Shown here: piece after piece, positions 1-12,739 of the stretch
Layout: each line of letters starts with the position of its first letter
How positions within the stretch are numbered: position 1 is the first letter of the stretch
Assembly (NCBI RefSeq): GCF_022539315.1
Contig: NC_066314.1
Span: 48,111,180 to 48,175,179, forward strand
DNA length: 64,000 bases
Direction: 5' to 3'
From: Serinus canaria
Taxonomy: Eukaryota; Chordata; Aves; Passeriformes; Fringillidae
Program-made: the position numbers and the translations under genes
The notes under the pieces: model-generated
What the model was told of the DNA's origin: nothing
Databases searched by the model: none
The model's input: only the letters and a program-made list of their open reading frames with translations

Positions 1-3000
1 TATTTTATTAGGATACAAAACAGCCCACTCAGCAATTGGTTTGCATTCACACCTCACATGTGATAAGAGGAAAAAAAAGCTGCAGTACAAAGTGCAGCTG
101 AGGACAAGCAGTATAATCTGCCTTACTTGTGTTTCACTCTGAGAAAAATAACTGGCACTATGAACGAAGTCAACTGCACTTCATCCTAAGCAAAGATGGC
201 AGAGCTCAAGTGCTTTTAAGGGAGAGAGAAATGAAAGTGTACAGATTTTAATTGTGAACACAGGAAAAGGTTAAAGGAGAATTTTTCCCTCTAGTTTTGA
301 AAAATGTTTAGCCTGGAAAATACAATAGGCACAAGACTGCCTATCTCAGGGAGTGCCACCTTTAAGGCTTCTCTGTCCCTGGATCTTGAAGATGTCATTG
401 GATATAAGAATATTTCATCTTAGACATCAAAGCTGAGGAGATTGGCATCGTCCCTATGTACCTTATATCTAAAACCTCTCCCCTTTATCTAAAGCAAAGT
501 CTTACACACCTTTTTCATTTTCTACTGAGCAGTTACCAAGAAATCATTGATTATATTGATCTGAAGGAGTAATAGTGATGTTTTTATAGAGAGCTTCTTG
601 CTGACTGTTGCCTGTTTCCTGAAATCACTGACGTTTGCAGCTGAAAATACAAAGTGTAAAAAAGGATGCAAATTGATAGGGGGATGTGGGACACTGACCA
701 TTGCCATCTGTGATTCCATAGCTCTCAGAACCTCTGGAAAGTCACTGGAGAGCCTAAATTAGTGCCAAAGTGACAGACCCAAGTCCCCCTGGCAGAGAGG
801 CCCAGAACTGCTCTGTTCTTCCCCATATAATTCTCCTATAATTCTTTAAGGGAATTCTCCTTCTCATAGAATTCTTTGTTTCATCCTTGAGCAAAGAGTG
901 CTCTGTAACTTCCTTCTTTAAGTTTGGAGCACCTTCCATCCATCCTGCTCTGAGTTGCTGCTATGTTTTGGCATTGTTTAAAATTATACCAATCTATTGT
1001 TGTGATCCTTGGCAGGGCCAGCTGTTCTTTATTACACAGAGAGGAGTAGCAATTCAGATGGTTATTCTGTCATTGATCTGTAGCTGAGTTTTAGAATTTT
1101 CATTCACCTCATCAGTTCACTTACTCCTTAATTAATTACCTCAAACCATCAACAAAGGATGTAGCTTATTGATAATTTCATAGGTGAGATTTATGGCCAA
1201 TGTTGCTATCACAGCCATGGAGATAAAGATTAAATCTGTCTTCTATAAATGTTTATTTTGCCTCATCCATTTTACTACAGCTTTTATTTTTTCATAGTAT
1301 TTTTAGTTCCTCACATTTTATATCATTATATCAGCATCATCTCATATTGAAGTAAAACAACATAATTAGCTTTAACCAATAGTGCCCACAGTTAAAAATT
1401 AAATACTGTTAAAAAACATACAAATAGTGCATTGGAATAGGGAAGGAAAATAGGCTTGGAATAGAGGCTGGATTTGAGAGATGATGTATTCTTTCATCAG
1501 CTTCAGGAGTATGAAAGGCTCTTGTACTTTAAATGCCAGGTTTGTTTTATACGTTGTGACCAAGTATTCTGAAAACTTAAGTAGAATAACAACTTCAATC
1601 ACAGATCAGAATTCAGAAAGTCCCACTCTTGTGTTTGGTCTCTTTCCCACTGGCATCTCTTGGCCTGTGTGGATTTAAATGAGGTGGTGCAAGACTGGAG
1701 CTTGCCTGGGAGTTAGGATAAGATTCAGATAAAAGCTCATTTTTAGTTATTTGCTCTAACAGAAGTGATAGGTTACCAGTTCACCAGTTGCTGAAATGCT
1801 CTGTGTGAAGATCAAAAAAAAAACCCATTTCCTTTTTGTGTGGGGGAATTCTTTCTGTGTGAATATTAGGGGCTATTTTCTTATGTAAAATGATGTGTTT
1901 TTAAAATAGAACTTCTAGAACTCTCTTCTGAATGAACCAATATCTCTTATATTTTTTTAATGTTTCAGAAATGAAAGACAAGCCAGGCTGTTATGCTGGC
2001 TCTGTGTTTGCCCTCTGCTTATAAACAGTGTTAAGGATCATCCATCATCTGCCCTGGACTTCAAATTGATGACATCTGGACTTCATCCTCACAATGCTGT
2101 AGCACTGACACTTCAAACAAACTCAGAAAATGCTAAAAAGAAGAGCATTACTTACAAGCATAATATCTCACTCACACTAAAGTTGAAAACTTCCTCTTTC
2201 CAAAGGTAATTCTTTCCAGTTGGTACTTGCCACTTGAAGAGGGTAAGTCAGTCATTTTTAGGATGAAAATAGTTCTTATATTCCTGAGAAGGGAAAATCC
2301 CTGGAAAGGTCTCTGTCCTTGGAAAAGAGATTGCATGTTCCTTCCTTCACCTATGATCTAACTTTAAGTGTCAAATCCCCACACAGAAGCTTTGGCAGAA
2401 ACAGGTAAAAGTTGCAAGAGTTCCTTGTTATTTATAGTCTATGAATTCAAAAAGAAAACGCGGGAAAAGTTGATTATATATTTGAAAATATTCATTATTT
2501 CAAAACTTTCTTACAAAGGCCAGCGTTACAAATTTAGATCCTGTAGCCTTTTTGAAATTTGGAGCATTTTGAACAGCAGGTCATGGAACAACTGCAAGAA
2601 TATGTCAACAGAATATATAATTTACAGTGTGCTTGGTTATGTATCTAATGCACACTAAAAAAAAAAATCCTGAATAATAATATCTATTTAAATAAACATT
2701 TTTTTAGTCAGAAATATAAGTTAGGTTCTTTCTGTGGCTTTTGATAAGCTTCTTGAGGGCATGCTTGCTAATAAAGTTGTTTTAATTATTTAGCAGCTCC
2801 AAATCTGGAGTAGGAATCTCTGGATTTTGTCTTTACTGCTCAGCACAGATGTGAGCCCAGACCTTAGAGGGAAATGAACTGTCCCTTTTCTCACTGGGTT
2901 TAATAAATACATGCAGACAGTAAAGGACTGCTGAGTTTTAGGATTCCAGCATTTATTTCAGCTCTGAAGAATATCTCCTTTAGGGTTACAAATGCCTTTT

Positions 3001-6000
3001 CCTCTGAAAAATCCCCTTTTCAGTTTCCTCTCATTACCTTTTTCTCCCAGCCTCTTCTCTCTGACCCTTATCCCAGGCTTGTATTCTCCCTGTTTGCCCT
3101 CTTGTAAACAAACAAATAAACAAACAAACAAATTGACAGCTTCTATGTGTGTCTTTCAGACACAAATTTGACAGCTTTTACTTGTGTCTTTGAGCTACTT
3201 CTGAGCTATTTCTCTCTTCTGACATGCAGGAAAACTGCCATAAATGCTTATTTGCACGTGATACAAGCAGCTTTGCATGCAAGCTCTCAGAAAAGTTTCT
3301 GTGACTGAGATCTGAACATCAAGACCTGAATCTGGTGTTTAATTTGAATCATCCCAGAGAGCTGGACTCAGTCAATAGTTGCCTTTGCTTTATTCAGGAA
3401 CAAGCTACTCCAGGATACTCCTGTTCCTGTCAAAACAAGGCTGTTTCCTACTCTCTGTTTGCACCTTGATTGACTTCAGCTGAATCTGATTTTAGGACGT
3501 GGAATTAGCAGCAGCTACCTAAAATGTGAGTTTTCTCAGGGAAACCTGGTGCCTGTATTTCCCACTTATGACATTTTTTTCAAGGGGAGCAAGGAGGGGT
3601 TTGGCCCAAGTACAAATTAGTAAAATTATTATAAAATGTTCAAGGTAAGGAGTAAGAGCTGTCTTTCTATTAAAAGGAAGGAGGGAAAAGGGAAAAAACC
3701 CCCAAAACACAGGAAAAAAATGAACTGCGGGACTTGCCCCAGTAATGTGGGAGAGAAGGACTGGAGCTCCTGCACACACAAAATCTCCAGGTCCATGGAA
3801 CACCCTGGGGCTCCCAAGCTATAACAGAATCTGTCTCAATGCTTGGTGCAGTGAAACTCAACTGAAAAACTCCTTGTGCTCTACTGAATTTCTGCATTGG
3901 AATTGAGGAAGGGTTTGCAGGCTGGAAATCTTGACCACATTTTTTTTCTTCCACTGTGCCAGATGTTCTAGGAAAAGTTGTGATCTCCTGAAAATCTTTC
4001 TCCTCAGAAAAAATAGTGTATTTATGTTGTTTGTTTTGCTTGGGTTTTTTCCACTTTCAGGACAAGTAAAAATCTTGTTCCGGTTTTAACAGAACTCTGA
4101 GGGATATAAAACCACTTGTAAATCCCTCTACTTTCTGAAAAAGGAGTTAAGGGCTAACAAAGTTAAAGAGGCCACTTTAAAAAGAAAATAAAAGAAAAGC
4201 ACAACACGTGCCTAAGCATTTTTCTGACTATGATGGAATTTGGCATATTCTGAAGTGAAACAGGGCCAAACATCCGGGATGCCAAGGGAAGGCTTTTAAA
4301 CAAGGCTGTGTTAAGTGAGTAATTCCAGTTTCCAGGCACAGTCTATTTATGAGGGAGGAAGGCTGACCCATGATAAACACACTGCAAAGGGACCCTTTGG
4401 AATTATTTAATGCTTCCATTGCAAACTTTGTGCAGAATATCAATTAAAACCATGAATATTAAGAAATTACATATAGCCATCATTGTATATCTTCAGAATA
4501 TTGTTTAAAGTGTTCTTTTAATTAAGGTTTCTTGATGCTGAAACTAAAAGCATAGCGTTTAACATAATTTAAGTTCAAAGCTGAAGACAAAAACCTGAGA
4601 GTTTTATCTTTTGTGCTTCCAGTTCTCCTCTTCATCCCACCCTAGGGAGGAGGGAGTGGTTTTACTGGGAGCACTAAATTGGAGAATACCATTCCCAAAC
4701 CATTACATGACCCTCTAAAAAGGTGATGACTGAAATCTTGTTTTTTCTGTCTGTAGTTAAAGACAGGAGCAGAACTGCATTGCTTGAGCAGAGACTGTTT
4801 GTTCTTTGTGGAAATTGGTGGTTTCAAAACCATACAAGGAGTAGGTAGGCAGTGGAATTAAGCAATATATAGAAAATTTGCCCATGAATCATGGAATATT
4901 TGCAAAGGGATTGAAAATCAGTTTCAAATAATCGAATTTTAAAAGTTGTGGTAATGAGCACCTTGGCACTCAGCATCTGTGGAAAGCAGATCTTTCTCAC
5001 CACATTTTTTTCTCCCAAATTTGTTTTTGAAAAAGAATGATTGGAGAGAAGCAAAACACAATGACACCTCCCTTTTTTTCTTTTATTTCTTTTTAAGTTC
5101 CAATATGCCTCCAGAAACTGGTAATTTGGCAAGACACAAAAGTTAATTTTTTTAAAAAACATAGCTTTATTTAGTCATTGTTCTTATGCTGCGAAAGAGA
5201 AAATTAACAATAAAAATGGCACTAAAATCAGTCTGGTAGCTTGAAAAAGCAGCCCAGTTCAAGGCATCAAGGGTGGTGAGTGGAGAGAAGGTGATCTCAT
5301 TAACAAAACAAAGCCTGGAGTGTCTTTACAGAAGGATGAATTATGTTGACAATCAAGTGAAGGATGCGCTTGAAAGGCAAAGGTGCGCTGCGATATTGGA
5401 CCGTGGTGCTCTGAGAAAAAGCTTGATTAAAAATGAGAGAGAACAGTCAATCCTCCGAAAATGCAGGACTGCTGCTGCCCACACAATGGCTCCTTTATGG
5501 GCTGCCTCCTGCTCTCTGTGCTGAGCCCCAGCTCTGACAGGATAGCTATGATACATTACTTTTAAATGTTGGGATGTTTAGGTTTTTTTAAACACACTTC
5601 AGACCTCCTGAGCAACACAAAAGCTTAGGTTCTTCTAAACCCTGGATTTTAAAATTCCCTTCAAGTATAAAGAGGAAAAATTAGTACTTTACTACCTGAT
5701 ATACAAAGTGTCCTTTGATTTCGATTATTGAACCCTGGCAAAGTATTAAGATGGGAAATCTGATGCTATTTTCATGCTAAACAGCACTCCAGCCCTGCTA
5801 TAGTAATGTGGAAACTTGTGGGAATGTGAAGCAGGGGGTGTGTGAGGGAGAATTATAGCTCATGATAAAAGCAAAGGAGTGCAGTCAAGCAACAAGACAG
5901 AAAAACGTGAAATTAATGCATTTCCCTTGTTGTTTTAGCAAAGCCTGTTTACTGTGGAAGAAGAAAGGTCTTCAGATTAGAAAATCTCACTTCTGGATTG

Positions 6001-6283
6001 GGAAACAGCCTCCTCACATTCAGCTGCTTTTCCCAAGATATATTGTTAGATTTTGCCTGAATTCTCCTCTTCTGCTATGAAAGAACTGCTGCCTTAAATG
6101 AAAAAATACTACAGTGTTTCAGTTTCCTATGTCCAGGAGTTTTGTTGTTTCTGTGACATTGCTGCTTTGGTCTCGGCCAGACACTTGAGCTGTCTGTACC
6201 CTTGATGCCTGCACTTGCAGTGTCTCTCCCTGCAGAGATCTGGCAGAGGGCCCTCGTCAGCTGAAGCCACCAGAGTTCCACAC
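1..6283. other. AT-rich intergenic DNA, no gene recognised
   Basis: No open frame here resembles a known protein, and no run of plausible exons with matching splice phases was seen on either strand. Short low-complexity stretches occur, for example a CAAA/TAAA-rich run near 3103-3131. The sequence could hold introns or distal regulation of a gene to the left, or a noncoding RNA, but nothing visible supports one. Confidence 0.6.
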
Positions 6284-6900
6284 TGTTAGGAAAATTAATC
6301 CACAAACATCAGAGGTTTATGTCCAAAAAGGAGACAGAGGAGTCCTTTTACTTTATCTGAATAAAGGGAGAGGCCATGGGGCATTCCCCTGGGATCTGTC
6401 AAATTTTTGGAAGATGCAGCCTCCCTTTTTATCCTAATTTCCCAGCCACATTTCCTTCTCTCTTTTCCCATTGGCTGAGGTACTTGAGAGGTACAGACTC
6501 CCCTATATGCCTGATACCAAAAATTTCCCTCTAATGTATAACCCTCCCTTTTCATTTTTAATTCTTATGGAATTAAGGGGCTTTTCCTCCCCATTGTTTC
6601 TTTCATCTTTCAATGTTTAATTAGCAAATCAACTTTAGGAAAACTAAAGTTCATTTGTAAAAGCAAATATCTTTTTCCATTCATCAATCAGTGGAATCCT
6701 TCCCATTGTTTCTTTTATCTCCCAGTGCTAGTTTTATCTACCAGCAGACCCACAGCTTGTTTGTAAAGGCAAATCTGCTACTCCTCTCAACACTAATGCA
6801 AGAGGAACATCTTTGCCTTTGGGGTGGGAGCTCTGCTTGCTGTGCATCCAATGAAAATTGCCCTTCCCATGCATTTTGTTGAGTTAGCTCAAAGAACAAA
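6284..6900. repeat. Probable LTR-like interspersed repeat
   Basis: The stretch begins with TGTTAGG and has a pyrimidine-rich body, an AATAAA near 6360 and an internal duplication: the string around 6594-6612 recurs in diverged form around 6704-6722, about 110 bp later, followed in both copies by a TTTGTAAAnGCAAAT block. This organisation resembles passerine endogenous retroviral LTRs as I recall them. No coding remnant and no clear target-site duplication were found. Both boundaries are approximate and the family is not assigned. Confidence 0.4.
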
Positions 6901-9730
6901 GTGCTTGTTAGTTTTCCCATCCAAGGCTGAACCTCACTCAACAAATAATGAATCATGGGTGTGTTCTTCAACCTTTTTCACCTTTACCACTCACTAATTT
7001 TGGAACTTGCAGTTTATAATTACAGCACTGAGCCAGGGGGTCTTGGCTTAGGAAATGAGAATATTTTAAAGGGAAGCTTAATAGCTGCATCTTGGTTGAA
7101 TACACCGTGAAGAGTGTATTCTGACCTACATTAAAAGCTTAGAGAACTTTAAATCCTGCAAATGAATACAGGGCCCTAACTCTGAGAGAAAAGCATATAT
7201 TAATTTCTCTCTAAACTACTGAGATCCCCAGAAATTGAAATAGAAGTGTTTTTGTGGGACCTCTCAGTGCTTGTTTCAGGATGCTGTGTGGCAGTGCACT
7301 TTGTCAGGGTTTGAGCCAGTGCCTGCTGCAGTGACCTGCTGTAAACTGGACTGAACAGGCAATTTGATTTGTCCTAAAACATCTCTGGAATGCCAGCAAA
7401 TTAAAGGCAACTTCTCCATTATATGTTTAATTAGTGCTAAGAAATGTAGGTAAAAGAACAGCTGCTTAAATTATTTGCAAGATTTTTCCGATGCTGCATC
7501 AGTGAGTTCTGTCTGTTAAGGAAAAGTTATCCTTGACACCTTGGTTCAGAATCTGCATCTGGGATATTCTTTTCATGAAGAAGGGAAGTTTTTGATTAGG
7601 TAAGACATTATGAGAATACTTTCCTTTCCTGAGGTTGCACCTACAACCAAACGAGGATATAAGCTATTGCAAAACCCCAAGCATGGGGAATTTTACTCCG
7701 GGGAAGTCAGTGATCAGAGTTCTTCTCTTTTTTTTCTCTGGGATATTAAATATTCTCTCAGAATAAACCATCTATTTGATGCTTTTCCACTGACTGATAC
7801 TTAGCTCTGGGAAAGGACAAGCTAATTTTGCCAAAATTTCCTGTGGATTAGGATGTTGCATACCCCATTGCTAGGGACATAGCCTGCTGCAGAAGACATT
7901 ACAATTTGATTATATTGGTGAATGCAATATTATTTGTGTAATAAAACTGCCTTATTAGGATATTTAACCTTCTTGGATCTTTAGATTAAACAAAATTCCC
8001 TCTTAGCTCAGTGAAGAGGAATTAATGAAAGAGCAGAGTTATCAGAAAGGTCTGAAAGGAAATGATTATGAGGTATCCTGATGTCAGCAGATAGAGTTCA
8101 AAAACATTTACATTTGTCATCTGGCTTGTCACCTTTGAGAAGTCCTTCCTTTACTCCCTCTACTTTGCTTATTTGATCCACAGCATCCCCTTCCATTTCT
8201 CCTTGCCTTCCTCACATGTGCTTATTCCTCCCAAGCACAAAACAGGGAAATGGATGCTTCTGACTATTTACTAAATTGAAAAATAAAACTGTTGAACTGG
8301 AGTAATAATATTTTGGTCCTCCATCTAAAAGGACTTAAAAAAAAAGCCAAAAAAAATCCCAAACAAATTTTCAGTTTTAATACTACTTGTTAAAGTATTG
8401 TATGTGATACTTCTTGGGCCTCTCTCTCTCTCTCTTTTTTTTTTTTTTTAGTTTTCCCTTAAAGAGTTGCTAATTTGTCAAACAAAATGCCAAAACTATG
8501 AAACAACATTTCCTTTTGAAATTCTTACGTATTTCGATATTTTATAATGCAATTCTTCCTTGGAAAAAATAGTGGCCATAACTGGGCTAAAAATGCTTCT
8601 TAGTGTAACTTGAATTAATGAAAATATTAATTTTTCAGTAAATTTACTGTCCATAGAAAATTTGTGACCAGGCTTACATACAAACCATGAGTAATAATAT
8701 GCTGTTGCTCCTATTGATGTTGTATGATTTGGCTTAAAATTTACACTGTCTTGTTAAAATAATTTCAAAATATGTTCTGATTTCAATAAATGCCCCTAGT
8801 GCTTCTGATGAACAGTGCTTTGTCTGCAATAAAATTTGAAATTTGAAGCTTTTGGATTTAATAGGGACATTCAAATTAATTCAATGTTAGATTTATCTAT
8901 ATATCCTATGGAAATACCTTCCATCTCTTGAAATTTCTAATCTAAAGGCTATTAAATAACAAAATAGATAATCCTGCAAGATTTCTGGCCTATTGAATGG
9001 GAGAAACACTTGATCTCTTGAGGGTTTGCTTCATGGCAGATTTCAAGCTCAGCTCCAATTTGCCTTTGAACATAAATGCTGTTCTCCATTTGGCTGTACA
9101 CCTTATTTATCTTATTTATCTGAGTTCTGGTGGGGCAGCTCGTTGTTTCACAGGAGTTAAAGCAGCATCTGAAAAGTCCCGTGCATCTTGGTTGTGCATT
9201 TCTTCTGGTTGTCAAGGAAACCACCCAGGACTCCTGGCACCAGACTTCATCTCAGTTGGAGACAGAAGCACCACACTGGTATTGGCCAGTCAGGCACATC
9301 CCAGTCCCAGTGGGTGCTATTTGGGGAGCAAGGCAATGGATCAGATTCTCCTCTCCCAGCAGCTCTGAAGCTGTGTGAGGGTTTGCCTTTGTCTCCACAG
9401 GGCTCGGCTCTCAGGCAGTTTCTCTGGGCACAGAGCCATCCTAGAGGTGAGGCTGTTAAACAGTGCTCTCGAGGTACAAAAAAGCCTTCAAAGCCCTATG
9501 GAAAACCTGTCTCTAAATTTCCTAAAGTCTGGAGTGAGGGCTAAAAATTATCAGGGGAAAGAAGATGGTAGGCTGTGTTTCAGAGGGACACTCTTTCTCT
9601 TCGTGTACCAAAACTGTACAAAAGTGTTTTGCTATCTCGCTTGTTTTACCTGCACATCTTGTAACAATATTACTGGTGGTTAACCTTTTGTTACTTACCA
9701 CTTAGGGCTCAGATGCCACTTGTGTTCCTC
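6901..9730. other. Intergenic DNA, no gene recognised
   Basis: The region is AT-rich and contains a CT run followed by a T tract near 8421-8450. Open frames near 9000-9680 overlap in several frames and match nothing I know, so they are treated as chance. No exon-like signals stand out. Confidence 0.55.
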
Positions 9731-9989
9731 TGAGGAGGAAGATGAGGGTCAGTTGAGGGGACGGAGGTGCCCCGTGTCCCCCTGAGGAGCATGAGGATCA
9801 CTGGAGGGGTGGCAAAAGCTCTGAGTGTTGCTGGGAGGCCACGAGGGTCACTGTAGGAATGGCGTGTGCCCGGCGTGTTGCTGAGGGGACACAAAGGGGA
9901 TTTGAGGGGGAGGTGCCCCGAGTCTCTCTCTGAGGAACCGTGAGGGTGTCTGAGAGGCTTACGGGCACCCTGCGGGTAACTAAGGGGTG

Positions 9990-10290
9990 GCAGATGCCCT
10001 GCGTGCGGGTTTGCCTTGTGTCGCTGAAGGGGATGCCGGTGCGCCCCGAGGGACAGGGAGGGACGGGCCGGCTGCCGTCGTGCGGCCCACCGCCTCCTGC
10101 CCGGCAGCGCAGGCCCTGCGCGTTTCCCGCCCGGGCGCGGCCGCCCCGCCCCGCCCCGCCCCGCCGCTCCCCTCAGCCGCGGCGGCGGGAGCTCCCACCC
10201 GCTCCCCCGGCGAGGCGCCGGGCCCGGCTCTGCAAGTGGTCTGGGAGCCACCCGGAGGCACTCCCTGGGCTGGGACACGGAGGAAGTAAT
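9990..10290. promoter_or_regulatory. CpG-island-like core with GC boxes, no gene assigned
   Basis: This is the densest CpG stretch in the left 16 kb. It includes overlapping CCGCCCC boxes around 10141-10170 that could bind SP/KLF factors, plus GCGGCGGCGG-type runs. It lies inside the tandem array described for this region. Such islands usually mark promoters, but no open reading frame, start context or splice chain leading into a known protein was found on either strand. It could drive an unrecognised noncoding RNA or simply reflect GC-rich repeat units. Confidence 0.5.
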
Positions 10291-10447
10291 TTGGGGCGGA
10301 CAGGCAGGGGAAATTTTGTGATAAAACATTTGAGGTACTTTTAAAAGGCCTGAAGGAATATCACTGGGCTGAAATCTCAGGTAATCTGCAAGGAATGAAT
10401 GAAAGTAAAATGTGAAATAATCTCTATGGTATAGAACATTTTAGGAG

Positions 10448-11062
10448 TGTGAAAAACACCAATCACTTGTTTTTTAAAATTTTAAAGATTTAATAGTAAT
10501 AAAATAGTTATAAAAATAATAATACAATTAGAGTAATAATAATTTGGACAATTTGAATTAAGATAATATGAGACAATAAAAACAATTTTTTGTTACGGAC
10601 ATCCGGGTACCTTTTTCTGGGCAGCACAAGCCCGAAAAAGGACCCCCGTTAACAAAGGATTAACCCTTAAAAACAACAGCCTGTTGCATATTCATACACT
10701 TCATATATGATGCATAAATTTCATTCAAACACAGGATTCGGCCTGGTCATCGTCAACTTCTTCCTCCTAATCCGAACAGTGCCTTCGAGGCGGGAAGAAG
10801 TTCATTTCTTCTGATAAGAGGGCAATAAATTGTTTTTCTCTGAAAGATTTAGGTGTCCTTTGGCTGCTATCTCGCTGCAAGTCCTTTCTTTAAAAAAAGT
10901 ATCCTACATAGCATAGTTTCTATTTTAACAATTTTTATAACCTAAAACTATATTTACCACACTACTGAAGAGAATTAATACAGCGTTACTTTCTAACACA
11001 ACACATATAATATTCATTTTAATATTTGCCAAAAGCCAATCATAAAATACGTATTTTTCACA
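10448..11062. mobile_element. Solo LTR of an endogenous retrovirus-like element
   Basis: The element is 615 bp, opens with TGTGAAAAAC and closes with GTATTTTTCACA, so its ends form a short inverted repeat with TG...CA termini. The flanking five bases, AGGAG at 10443-10447 and ACGAG at 11063-11067, differ at one position and are a plausible aged target-site duplication. An AATAAA lies near 10825, and a strong hairpin lies at 10605-10645. There is no internal gag, pol or env sequence, as expected after LTR-LTR recombination. It resembles a passerine LTR from memory; the orientation is not settled. Confidence 0.7.
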
Positions 11063-11540
11063 ACGAGCAAAATTTGAGGTCATCTGTAGGAGATATTTTG
11101 GAGGGGAAATCGAAAGAAATCTGCAGGGGACAGAATGGATATTTTGGGAACAGAATCTGAGGCAACTTGTAGGGGACATTTTGGAGGGAAAACTTGAGGT
11201 AATCTATATGGGACAGGAAAAATATTTTTGAGATAAAACCTTAGGTGACTTATAGGAGACAGCTAGGGGATGTTTTGGAGGGAAAATCAGAGGTAATCTT
11301 TTGGGGGGGTCCGAAGTCACTTTCTTGTCAGAAAACCTGAGATAAATTACATTAAACAAATTAGCACTTTTTTGAGGAGTGAATTTGGGGTAATTTAGGG
11401 AGGAAAAATGGGCATTTCTGAGGGGAAGAGTCTGTTGTGATGTAGAATTTCGAGGCAGCATCTTTGCCAGAAAATCTGAGATACCTTAGAAGGGAAAGAG
11501 TTGACATTATTAGCTGAAAACCTGTGATACTTTAGAAGAA

Positions 11541-12600
11541 TGGGCAGAATGGGAGGTGCAGAACAAATCTGTTAGAAAAGCCCTCCTGCTCAGTCCTGAG
11601 GTGCAGAAACCCCTTTGCTTTCTAAATTCCTCACAGAGGAACATTTGTGGTGTAATCCAGTCTCAGCTGTCAATGGTTTATGCCTAAAAGATTTTATAGA
11701 AGTGAACCTTTATACAATTTTGATCTTCAGGATAAAGGATGGCAAACCAAATATATTAATATAAATTTATATTATTTATTATTATATTATCTAGACAAAA
11801 GTATCTTAATCAGAATTGTTTACTACACAACAAACGTGCTATAAAAACCAGTGTAGTGTAATGCACTGTTCTGAACAAAGACTGAAGTGATTATATTAAA
11901 ACTAGCAAAAAAAAAAATTATTTGGGACTGGGTGGCTGGAGGCTCAGCCTGTGGGGCTGCTGGTTTAGGGCAAATTTGGTAGAGAACTTCTGAAGGGGTT
12001 TTTCTAGAAAGTAGATTTAAGTGACACTTTTTTAAAATTGGTTTGGGAAAATATTTCTTTGGAGAAAAGTAGAAACATTTTTTTATTTACTTGGTAAAGC
12101 ATTTATCAGTATAAAAGATAAATAATAATAAACAATAAAACTTTTCATTGCTTGAAAAGAGATGAGAAATTTAGAAAGTCTCTTTTGCGAGTTGTAGTTA
12201 AGTTTACTCAGTCTCTTATTAGTTCCTCTGGTGCTGGAAATGCTGCAGACCAGGCTTGGCCCAGTGGGCTACAGGTGTGAGCTGCTGATGCTCTTCTGGG
12301 TGTTCAGTTTAGAGTAGGTTTAAAAAGGTCTAAAGAAAAACTACAGTCTAGGGAAGTTGTCTGCTTTGAATAGCTAAAAACTAACTAAAAGCAAAGCAGA
12401 GTTTTGTTTTGCTTTTTGTCTGTCTGCAGACAACACAGTATAGGAGTAGGAAGGTGGAGGAGTGAGTGCAGCTTCTGAAAACAAACTGCACGCTTTTTTT
12501 TCTCGTCTCTTTGCTCCTAGAACTAGTCCTAAAGGTGTAAAACTTATATCTAGACTAAAGAGATGTGGGAGAAGAGAATGGGGATGTGTGCATTATAAAG
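11541..12600. other. Intergenic DNA, no gene recognised
   Basis: Mostly AT-rich, with AT-only runs near 11755-11795 and 12115-12140. No exon, RNA gene or clear repeat family was identified. Confidence 0.55.
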
Positions 12601-12739
12601 TCTTTCTAAGACAATGGCATGGCCAGGGCACCTTCCTGGTGCAGTGGCTGCCTTTGCATTGGGCGACCTCCTGGAAGCAGGGCTGGGTCTTTGCTGTCAA
12701 TGGCCTTTTGCCCTTGTGCTCCTTTGGCTACCCAGAGAG

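Larger units (their letters stand above)
9731..11540. repeat. Decayed minisatellite, 36-52 bp units, interrupted by CpG core and solo LTR
   Basis: GC-rich units start at 9731, 9783, 9832, 9882, 9931, 9981 and 10025, each opening with TGAGG, TGGGAGG, TAAGG or a close variant, so the period is 44-52 bp. To the right, AT-rich units carry a GAGGTnATCTGTAGG-like core at about 10332, 10380, 10414, 11076, 11112, 11159, 11196, 11243, 11290, 11339, 11397, 11478 and 11521, mostly 36-49 bp apart. The two forms share a core: GAGGGTCACTGTAGG at about 9843 compares with GAGGTCATCTGTAGG at 11076. This suggests one array that has drifted in composition. Confidence 0.65.

Noticed and set aside
5273..5524. 83-codon open frame with a charged helical look
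   Set aside because: It begins with GTG, resembles no protein I know and is isolated in AT-rich DNA.
9709..10344. Pro/Arg/Gly-rich frames of up to 206 codons over the CpG core, open in several frames on both strands
   Set aside because: Stop codons are rare by composition in GC-rich DNA. The frames contain no known motif and overlap tandem repeat units.
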